Shown here one piece after another: positions 1 through 5,764 of a DNA stretch of 12,550 nt. Position 1 is the first letter of the stretch. Every line of letters begins with the position of its first letter. The DNA is taken from positions 1 through 12,550 of the forward strand of contig CAYLSV010000100.1 in the NCBI GenBank assembly GCA_964386435.1, given 5' to 3'. The notes below the pieces were generated by a model. That model was given only the letters and a program-made list of their open reading frames with translations, was not told the DNA's origin and ran no database searches. This DNA is from CAYLSV01 sp964386435. Its GTDB lineage: Bacteria > Planctomycetota > Phycisphaerae > Tepidisphaerales > Tepidisphaeraceae. The translations under genes were made by a program, and so were the position numbers.

Positions 1-1206
1 ACAAGCATCGCACAAACCCGCCCATCGCGCTATACCTGTTCCGAACATGCTCTAGGTAATGCAAGCGGGGGTTGATTTCGATCCACTCGCCATTGAGCGT
101 GCTGAAGCCGACGGTCACCGCCGCCAGTTCGTCGTCGCCATTCTGGCCGAACAAGCTGTCGTTGCCGCGGCCGCCGGCCAACAAATCATTGCCGTCGCCG
201 CCTTCGAGCAGGTCGTTGCCGTCTTCGCCCACCAGCCGGTCCCGGCCGCTGCCACCGATCAGCGTGTCGTCGCCAACTCCGCCGACCAGATTGTCGTTGC
301 CGCCGTTGCCGATCAGCTCAACACCACTTGTGGCGCTGCCATCCATGTGGTCATGGCCGCTGCCGCCGAGGATTCGCTCGATGTCGGCATGAACGTTATC
401 ACGCTCGGTTGGCCAGAAGTTGTAGCCCCAGCCCATGTCTCGTCACTCGGATCCTGCGGCCCCCAGAGGCCGTCGTTGTCCTCGCCATCTGGTGTGATGA
501 CAAGATTGTCGGTCCGCCGTGAGTAGTCCGCCGTGTCGATCCCTCGGCCGCCGCGGAAGATGTCAGCGCCTTGGCCGCCGGTGAGTGTGTCGTTGCCGCT
601 GTGGCCGCGGAGGTCGTCGTCGCCGTTGCCGCCTCTCAGCAGGTCCGCGAGGTGGCTGCCGCTGAGGGTGTCGTCGCCGTCGCCGCCGTCCAGTTCGCTG
701 TTCTGGCCGCGACTAACGAGGGCATCATCCCCGTCGCCGCCGAAGAAGGTGCCGCTGCCGCGACCGCCGAGCAGCACGTCGTCGCCGCGGCCGCCGAGCA
801 GCGTCTGGTCCAGGTTCAACGTCGTGCCAATGTCGAGGCGATCGTTGCCGCCGCCGCCTTCTCCATAGATGCGCTTCACATCGGCCGCGTCGAACACCCA
901 AACCCGCGTCGACCCGTCAACCGTCGCCGCCACTTCAACCGTTCCACCCTGAACCCCGGCATCCCCGCCGCCCCGCCGATCCCGGAGTTTCTCCAGCGGT
1001 GAAAGTTCACGGTTCAGCACGTTCCCCAGTTGATCATGGGTGACCAACCCCGCCCCCCGCCGCACCACAATGTCGTCGGCTAACTCGGTGCCCTGCAGGA
1101 TTAGAGTGCCACTGCCGCTGATCCAAACGGCCGGATCGGCGGCGAGGAGCTTGCGTTGTTCCAACGTCTCGATCACCGCCCGGTTCAACATATTGACCAT
1201 CATCAT
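1..1206 (-). CDS. RTX-type calcium-binding repeat protein, frameshifted and partial at left edge
   Basis: A secreted or surface protein built of GGxGxDxLx nonapeptide repeats, which in the RTX family bind calcium and fold as a parallel beta-roll. The N-terminus holds an LEPR-xLL-like motif (ETLEQRKLLA), common at the start of planctomycete surface proteins. About 100 residues of beta-rich sequence follow, then repeats such as LLGGRGDDVLLGGRG and LRGGNGDDDLRG. Three ATGs lie at 1206, 1203 and 1200; the one at 1200 is best spaced from an AAGGG at 1209-1213. The initial frame runs to 313, but after about 442 its sequence stops looking like RTX. The neighbouring minus-strand frame then continues with ERDNVHADIERILGGSGHD and many more GGxGND repeats, open to base 1. 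One base added in the G runs at 427-434 rejoins the frames. Family assignment is secure; the exact target or function is unknown. The break may be a real mutation or a sequencing error. Confidence 0.85.
100..840 (-). repeat. Tandem RTX (GGxGxD) coding repeats
   Basis: Degenerate 27-base coding repeats read on the minus strand as GGxGxDxLx, in two blocks (about 540-840 and 110-370). A linker separates them: a TDNLVITPDGEDNDG segment typical of the spacer between RTX blocks in planctomycete and proteobacterial proteins. The repeats explain why several proline/serine- or valine/alanine-rich open frames appear on the plus strand here; those are not genes. Confidence 0.85.
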
Positions 1207-1506
1207 GTCCCTTTCCGCAAAACTTCAACCGACAAGGTGGCCGCCGGTCGTGACAAGCCTCACATAAACCACGTCGGCAAACAAGTGCCACGACTTCAAC
1301 AATGGGACGCCGCCGCGGCCCGGTGCGCAACATCGGCCGGCAACATTCTCCCTAACAACCAAGAATTATTCCGCAGTTCGGGCCACGTTAGCCACGTCGA
1401 TCGGGCCGCCGGTGCGCAACGGCCGGCCAGAACGCGAACACCGGCGAAGAGGATGTGGGGCCGACCAACGGGGTCAGCCCGATCCGCTTCCTTGTGTTGA
1501 ACCGCC
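1207..1506. other. Divergent intergenic region between the RTX gene and the portal gene
   Basis: There are 300 bases with no supportable gene. The region must hold the RTX promoter (minus) and probably that of the phage-like module (plus). I see no convincing -35/-10 pair. It has a 12-base exact direct repeat, CCGGTGCGCAAC, at 1320-1331 and 1409-1420, each followed closely by CGGCCGG-like sequence. It also has a less GC-rich patch around 1345-1375. An open plus-strand frame across 1156-1500 has a composition unlike a protein and overlaps the RTX start, so I do not call it. Confidence 0.5.
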
Positions 1507-3108
1507 ATGCCGCTCCAGCTCGTTGATCTCCAAACCGACCACCCGGTCCTCAACCGCGACCCCGGGCCGCTGCGCACCATGATCGAGCGGCAGCTGCACG
1601 TCACCGCCCCCCGACTCCGCCGCTGTTGGCTCTACTACACCAACCCCGTCCGGCCACGCTCCTACGACGACAACCGTGGCCACTGCGACCGGCCCTACCG
1701 CCAGGCTCAAGAGTGGGGACTGCCCAGCCGCCTCACCGGTTGCCACGTCGGGGACCAACCCTTCGACACCGAGCCGGCCGAGCCGCAACGCAAGGAGATC
1801 GTCGTCGAGAACGACATCGCCTGGCGGATCGATACGCAAACCGACTTCCTGTTCGGCAAGCCGATCGTCCTCGACTCCACCGCCCCAGATCCCCGCCGCC
1901 GCGATGAGATCGCCACGCTGCTGCGGCTCATCCTCGCCCAGAACGGCGGCATGAGCTTCCTCCGGGAGCTCGCCACCCGAACCGCCGTTTTCGGCACAAC
2001 CGATGTCGCGGTGCAGTTCGATGACAAACGTAATCTGCCGCCGCTGCACGACCCCGGCTGCGACCTGCCGCTACTGGGACAACGGCCGGAAATCGACCTC
2101 GACCCGGACGCCGACGATCAGACGCCGGACATCGCGGCCCTCTCGGACATCGCCCGCCGCATTCGGTTCAATCTGCTCGACGCCGAGCGGATGCTGCCGC
2201 TGACCGAGCCGGCCGAGCCGGACTGCCTGTGCGGCATGATCGAAGTCTGGCACCAACCGCGGCCCGGCGAACCGACGGAGCCGGTCGCCGTCCCCCGTGG
2301 CCACTGGGTCCGCCGACTGCTCGCCGCCCTCGGCCACGACCTGACGACCCGACCGATCCGCGACGACGGCCGGCCGCTGATGCTGCGGATCACCACGCCC
2401 AACGGTTGGCAGCTTTACGAAAACGAACGCCTGATCAACAGCGGCGACAACCCGCTGAGCCGCTTGCCGATCGTCCGCATCCGCAACGTTGCCATTCCCG
2501 GCGGTGTCGGCGGCATCGGCGAGGTCGAGCCGCTCATGCCGCTGCAGGACGAGCTGAACGTCCGCCTCTCCGACCGCGCCAACCGCCTGACGCTGCAGAG
2601 TCACAAAATGTACCTCGGCATCGGCATCGACGACTTCGAGAACCGCGCGATCCGCCCCGGCCAAATGTGGTCGACGGAGAACCTAGACGCACGGGTTCAG
2701 GAATTCGGCGGCGACGCCCCGGCCCCGACCGAGGCGGCCCACATCGCGGAAATCCGAGAAGCTTTGGACAAATCCAGCGGCGTCAGCCCGATTGCCGCCG
2801 GTGCCATCCGCGGCCGGATCGGCCATTTGACCAGCGCCGCCGCGCTGCGGGTGACGATGCTGGCGCTGCTGGCCAGAACCGAGCGGAAGCGGCTCACCCA
2901 TGGCACGGCGCTTGGCCAACTCTGTGAGTTGGCGCTCGCCCACCTTGACGCGGCCGACGTGTTCAAGACCGAGCCACGGGAACGCGGCGTCCGCATCCAC
3001 TGGCCAAGCCCGATCCCGGCCGACGAGTCCGACGCCCTCGCCGCCGCCAAGTCAAAGCTCGACCTCGGCGTCGACCCGGCCGTGGTCCGCCGCGAGATCG
3101 GTTACTGA
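1507..3108 (+). CDS. Phage portal protein, SPP1 gp6-like
   Basis: Portal proteins form the dodecameric ring at one capsid vertex through which DNA is packaged and ejected. At 533 aa this is close to the usual size of SPP1 gp6-type portals. The recognisable part is the N-terminal third: residues about 97-122 (EIVVENDIAWRIDTQTDFLF then GKP) match the family's 'xxYLFGKPI' region. A DELNVRLSDRANRL segment near residue 348 corresponds to the wing/stem region preceding the long helix. An in-frame TGA at 1498-1500 lies just upstream, so ATG 1507 is the first possible ATG start; no strong ribosome binding site is visible. The frame is intact. No terminase gene precedes it, although portals are usually immediately downstream of terminase. 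The capsid gene follows after 73 bases. Assignment is from sequence resemblance, not from a search. Confidence 0.82.
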   Translation: MPLQLVDLQTDHPVLNRDPGPLRTMIERQLHVTAPRLRRCWLYYTNPVRPRSYDDNRGHCDRPYRQAQEWGLPSRLTGCHVGDQPFDTEPAEPQRKEIVVENDIAWRIDTQTDFLFGKPIVLDSTAPDPRRRDEIATLLRLILAQNGGMSFLRELATRTAVFGTTDVAVQFDDKRNLPPLHDPGCDLPLLGQRPEIDLDPDADDQTPDIAALSDIARRIRFNLLDAERMLPLTEPAEPDCLCGMIEVWHQPRPGEPTEPVAVPRGHWVRRLLAALGHDLTTRPIRDDGRPLMLRITTPNGWQLYENERLINSGDNPLSRLPIVRIRNVAIPGGVGGIGEVEPLMPLQDELNVRLSDRANRLTLQSHKMYLGIGIDDFENRAIRPGQMWSTENLDARVQEFGGDAPAPTEAAHIAEIREALDKSSGVSPIAAGAIRGRIGHLTSAAALRVTMLALLARTERKRLTHGTALGQLCELALAHLDAADVFKTEPRERGVRIHWPSPIPADESDALAAAKSKLDLGVDPAVVRREIGY

Positions 3109-3129
3109 ACCGCGTGGTTCAACAAATGT

Positions 3130-3149
3130 GGGCGGGCCGAAGCTCGCCC
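3130..3149 (+). terminator. Hairpin between portal and capsid genes
   Basis: An 8-bp stem with one mismatch (3130-3137 with 3142-3149) closed by a CGAA tetraloop, then a T-rich stretch broken by other bases (TTGGTTTCATCTGTCTCTGTTT). It may be a weak or partial terminator, or an RNA-processing/stability hairpin that uncouples capsid from portal expression. The broken T run makes efficient intrinsic termination uncertain. Confidence 0.45.
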
Positions 3150-3171
3150 TTGGTTTCATCTGTCTCTGTTT

Positions 3172-3176
3172 GGAGA
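3172..3176 (+). promoter_or_regulatory. Ribosome binding site of the capsid gene
   Basis: GGAGA five bases before ATG 3182. It decides the capsid start: the open frame extends upstream to 2900 but overlaps the portal gene there, and the upstream extension is shadow coding. Confidence 0.7.
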
Positions 3177-3181
3177 ACTTC

Positions 3182-4318
3182 ATGCCTTTCACTGGAAAAG
3201 CGACTTATTCCGCCGGCGCCGAGTTGCCGGAGATCGCCGAGGACGTGTCGGACGTGGTGGCCTTGGCAAGCCCAACCGACACCCCGCTGCTGGATCTGCT
3301 CGGCGATGCCGCCCGGCCGGCGCGGAGCGTGGTGCACGAGTGGCTGGAAGACGCGCTGCTGCCGAACCATGACGTCGTCACCTCGTTCGTCTCGACCGAG
3401 CACTTTGTCGTCGAGAACGTTGACCGCTTCCGCGTCGGCGATCAGCTTCGGTGGTCCAGCGGCCCGGAGGTCATGCTGATCACCGCGATTGATCCGTCCA
3501 CGTCAGCGCTGCTCATCGAGCGCGGCTTTGGCGGCACGACCCAGCAGACGGCCGCCGACGGTGATGCCATTCACATCCTGGGTAACGCCGCTGCCGAGGG
3601 GGCCGATGCCGAGGCAGCCCGGTTCACCACCCGCGGCCGGCAATCGAACACGACGCAGATCTTCTCAGCCACCGTCGAGGTCAGCGGCAGCGAGCTGGCC
3701 GTCAACCAGATCGGCGTCCGCGACGAGCTGCAGTACCAACGGGCCCAGCGGGTCCGTGAACTCCTGCGGGATCTGGAGAACAGCGTCATTAACGGCATCA
3801 GCACCAGCAGCATCGGCGGCGGCGGCGTGACGGATCGGCGAACGCTGCGCGGCATCATCCCGTCGCTGCAGAGCCACGTTTTCACCCCCGGCAACGACGG
3901 CTTCCCCGCCGACACCACGCTCACCGAGGAGCAACTCAACTTCGCGCTGCGGCGGATCTGGGAGCACTCGGCCGGGCAGATCGACACGATTATCGTCGGC
4001 GGCCGGGAGAAACGCGCGATCAACCAGTGCATCACCACCGACCGCCGGTACATGGGTTCGAGCGAGACGTTCAAGGACCGCGTATCGGTGTACGAGAGCG
4101 ACTTCGGTACGTGCCGGGTGGTGCTCAGCCGGTTCGTGCCCGGCGGTTCGGTGCTGCTGGTGGACAGCAGCCGGCTGCAGGTGCTGCCGCTCACCGGCCG
4201 CAGCTTCCACTACAAGCCGCTGGCCCGCACCGGCGACCGCGAGAGCGGCCAGGTGCTGGGCGAGTACACGCTGGAGATCTGCAACGAAAACGCCCACGGC
4301 CTGATCGCGCTGACGTGA
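3182..4318 (+). CDS. Major capsid protein, SU10/DUF5309-like (HK97 fold)
   Basis: A predicted shell subunit of 378 aa. The N-terminal part (residues about 30-60) has SPTDTPLLDLLG followed by HEWLEDAL, the pattern I associate with the SU10-like major capsid family (DUF5309), whose members keep a 'T P ... E W ... D L' pattern. The middle has SGSELAVNQIGVRDELQYQR and a long helix with RELLRDLENSVING. The C-terminal half (IIVGGREKRAIN, then DRVSVYESDFGTCRVVLSRF, VDSSRLQVLPL) resembles the family's P- and A-domain strands. No N-terminal delta domain or protease gene is seen, as expected for this family, which often lacks a separate scaffold. The start is set by a ribosome binding site at 3172-3176. 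Frame intact. The HK97 fold is inferred from family membership. Confidence 0.83.
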   Translation: MPFTGKATYSAGAELPEIAEDVSDVVALASPTDTPLLDLLGDAARPARSVVHEWLEDALLPNHDVVTSFVSTEHFVVENVDRFRVGDQLRWSSGPEVMLITAIDPSTSALLIERGFGGTTQQTAADGDAIHILGNAAAEGADAEAARFTTRGRQSNTTQIFSATVEVSGSELAVNQIGVRDELQYQRAQRVRELLRDLENSVINGISTSSIGGGGVTDRRTLRGIIPSLQSHVFTPGNDGFPADTTLTEEQLNFALRRIWEHSAGQIDTIIVGGREKRAINQCITTDRRYMGSSETFKDRVSVYESDFGTCRVVLSRFVPGGSVLLVDSSRLQVLPLTGRSFHYKPLARTGDRESGQVLGEYTLEICNENAHGLIALT

Positions 4319-4352
4319 TCGCGGCGGGGCCGAGACAAGTTTTCCCCTCCCC

Positions 4353-4384
4353 GGGGCCGCACCGCTTGTTCAGGGTGCGGCCCC
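4353..4384 (+). terminator. Strong hairpin after the capsid gene
   Basis: A perfect 11-bp GC-rich stem (4353-4363 with 4374-4384) around a 10-base loop, 34 bases after the capsid stop. Only a short ACTTTC follows, so it lacks a classical U-tract. It probably gives partial termination or protects the 3' end of the capsid mRNA, allowing high capsid and lower downstream expression. Confidence 0.6.
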
Positions 4385-4426
4385 ACTTTCGCCCACTTCT
4401 TCAGGACTTTTTGCAGGAGAATCATC

Positions 4427-4723
4427 ATGGACCTTGCTGTCGTTTCGGACCCGGTGGACGTGCTGCAGAGCATCACGAGCCTGGGGGCCGCGGGCATTAT
4501 CGGTTGGATGTGGCTGTGGGAGCGGCGGACCGGCCGCGACCGAGAGGCGCAACTCGATCAGGCCCACCAACGCATTATCGCTGACCAGATCCACCTCGAG
4601 ACGGTGCTGCACACGCTGGCGGCGAACACCGAGGCTGTCACCAAACTCATCGCCGTGTGCGAGGAGATGGCCCGCGAGTTGGAACGCCGCCCCGGCTGCG
4701 GCCACACGAGGGAGGCGGCGTGA
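4427..4723 (+). CDS. Small one-pass membrane protein with coiled coil, holin-like architecture
   Basis: 98 aa. A short acidic N-terminus is followed by one hydrophobic segment at residues about 13-31 (ending GWMWLW). A basic ERRTGR patch comes next, then an amphipathic, probably coiled-coil, tail. The positive charges after the membrane segment predict N-out, C-in. This shape matches small BhlA/UviB-type phage or bacteriocin holins, and its place after the capsid gene suits a phage function. I recognise no sequence motif, so 'holin' is inference. An AGGAG at 4415-4419 supports ATG 4427. Its TGA overlaps the GTG start of the next gene (GTGA), which indicates translational coupling. An inner spanin subunit is less likely because that needs the opposite topology. 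Confidence 0.75.
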   Translation: MDLAVVSDPVDVLQSITSLGAAGIIGWMWLWERRTGRDREAQLDQAHQRIIADQIHLETVLHTLAANTEAVTKLIAVCEEMARELERRPGCGHTREAA

Positions 4724-5115
4724 AGCGGGCGCTGTTGTTGTTGCCGCTGACGCTAATCGGGTGCGGGGCGTGGTCGGAGGCGCAGCTCGGGCTGGTCGAC
4801 CAGATCGAGCGCGGGCTGAGCCTTGAGGAAGCATCGGCGGCTCAGCGGCACGCGGCGGTGCAGCGGGCGCTGGACGATCGGCGGCGGGCGCTGGACGAGG
4901 CGTTCGACGGCGACGCGGTTGACGCCGAGTTGTCGGCCGATTGGGTGATCGAGGCGCGGCAGGGTTACGCCGCCGGCCTCGACTCCCTCGCCCGGCAACG
5001 GCAGGCGCTGGCCGAGCAGAAGGCCGCCGACGCGGCCAACCGCGAAGCCGCCCGGCAAGCGGCGGCCGAACTGCGGGCGATGCTCGAGTTCCAGCGCCGC
5101 CTCGCGGTGGACTGA
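4720..5115 (+). CDS. Putative lipoprotein with helical, coiled-coil body
   Basis: 131 aa starting at GTG 4720, which overlaps the previous stop as GTGA. An ATG upstream at 4657 in the same frame would bury the signal peptide, so I reject it. The N-terminus (basic KR, then LLLLPLTLIGC) is a lipoprotein signal peptide with lipobox L-I-G-C and the lipidated cysteine at residue 15. The rest is alanine-, arginine- and glutamate-rich helix with heptad-like patterning (RQALAEQKAADAANREAARQ), so it is probably an elongated coiled coil anchored in a membrane. Coupling to the small membrane protein suggests the two proteins work together at the envelope, perhaps in lysis. The family is not recognised; an outer-spanin role is possible but not shown. 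Confidence 0.72.
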   Translation: MKRALLLLPLTLIGCGAWSEAQLGLVDQIERGLSLEEASAAQRHAAVQRALDDRRRALDEAFDGDAVDAELSADWVIEARQGYAAGLDSLARQRQALAEQKAADAANREAARQAAAELRAMLEFQRRLAVD

Positions 5116-5132
5116 GTCGATCTCACACTTTC

Positions 5133-5196
5133 GTGGGTAGCTGCGGTGCAACGCACCGCAGTCCGAACTGCGGTGCATTGCACCGCAGCTACCCAC
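5133..5196. repeat. REP/BIME-like inverted repeat, copy pair 1
   Basis: A 64-base palindrome: two 30-base arms (5133-5162 and 5167-5196) with one mismatch and a CCGA centre. Each arm is itself a hairpin, CTGCGGTGC-AAC-GCACCGCAG (9-bp stem, 3-base loop; the loop-side base varies in the second arm). It begins 18 bases after the lipoprotein stop. The same unit recurs at 5639-5675 and 5713-5749, so this is a dispersed repeat and not simply a terminator, though it could act as one. Confidence 0.85.
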
Positions 5197-5255
5197 GCTC
5201 CCAAACGTAGATCATCATCAAACGCCGGAGATCCCGGTGAGAAAGGGCACTCTTT

Positions 5256-5564
5256 ATGTCCCGCCATCCATTGGACACGCTGCGGCCTTCGGCCCAGCGG
5301 TTGGGGCGGGAGGGGTTGTTGGCGCTCGAGACCGAGCGGGCCGTCGACGAGGCGGTCGCGGTGCGGTGGGCCGAGTGGCAGGAGCGACACCCGCGGCTCG
5401 CGCGGCAGCTCACCCGCCCGGACGTGGTGAAGCTGGCGACGGCCGAGCTGCTGGACGACAAGGCCTACCGCGAAGCCATGCGGCGGGCGGCCCTCGTCTT
5501 CGAGTCGGCGACGGTGCTGCACCGCTGGGCCACGTGGGCGGCGAACCGCTGGCTACGGTTGTAG
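5256..5564 (+). CDS. Small helical hypothetical protein
   Basis: 102 aa, arginine- and alanine-rich and predicted all-helical, with tryptophans clustered toward the C-terminus (HRWATWAANRWLRL). No signal peptide or membrane segment is clear and I recognise no family. GAAAGGG at 5241-5247, eight bases before ATG 5256, supports the start. It is the last plus-strand gene of the phage-like group but is separated from it by 140 bases containing the palindromic repeat, so it may not belong to that transcription unit. It converges on the VWA gene beyond the gap. Confidence 0.65.
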   Translation: MSRHPLDTLRPSAQRLGREGLLALETERAVDEAVAVRWAEWQERHPRLARQLTRPDVVKLATAELLDDKAYREAMRRAALVFESATVLHRWATWAANRWLRL

Positions 5565-5638
5565 TCGGAGCGTCAACAAGACGAGNNNNNNNNNNCGAAC
5601 CCCTAGGTTCGCGGCGGCTTCTTCGTGCGCGGACTTCG

Positions 5639-5675
5639 CTCGTTCCGGACTGCGGTGCGTTGCACCGCAGCTACC
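5639..5675. repeat. REP-like repeat unit, left arm of copy pair 2
   Basis: A 37-base unit that is the reverse complement of 5713-5749 with a single mismatch. It contains the same core hairpin, TGCGGTGC-GTT-GCACCGCA, found in the repeat at 5133-5196. It lies tail to tail with its partner, separated by 37 bases, in the convergent space before the VWA gene's end. Confidence 0.83.
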
Positions 5676-5712
5676 CACACCATCGAGCGTCTATCGAAGT
5701 TTGCGAGCGAAA

Positions 5713-5749
5713 GGTAGCTGCGGTGCAACGCACCGCCGTCCGGAACGAG
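5713..5749. repeat. REP-like repeat unit, right arm of copy pair 2
   Basis: Partner of 5639-5675. It matches the left arm of the first pair over GGTAGCTGCGGTGCAACGCA and beyond, with one substitution (CCGCCG for CCGCAG) that weakens its internal hairpin. It lies 15 bases past the VWA stop and could serve as its terminator structure on the minus strand. Confidence 0.83.
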
Positions 5750-5764
5750 TGTACGACGACGTGG

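Larger units (their letters stand above)
5565..5764. other. Convergent intergenic region with assembly gap
   Basis: Two hundred bases between converging genes. Ten Ns at 5586-5595 mark an assembly gap of unknown true length, so sequence may be missing here. Immediately right of the gap lies a small hairpin (5596-5601 with 5606-5611, CCTA loop). The remainder holds an inverted pair of the dispersed repeat. No gene is seen. Confidence 0.7.

Noticed and set aside
59..1002. Plus-strand open frames rich in valine-alanine or proline-serine
   Set aside because: They are the antisense of the 27-base RTX repeats; the minus strand reads as GGxGxD repeats with family-specific spacers.
1276..1290. Sigma-54-like promoter for the RTX gene (TGGCAC with TTTGC on the minus strand)
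   Set aside because: The spacing between the GG and GC elements is nine bases instead of the strict ten, so it is probably chance.
5133..5196. Phage or element attachment site
   Set aside because: The repeat is a nested palindrome with more than two copies, no tRNA gene or integrase is in view, and no matching copy lies on the other side of the module.
5133..5749. Possible CRISPR array from the recurring palindromic units
   Set aside because: The units are inverted, not direct, lack regularly spaced unique spacers, and no cas gene is present.
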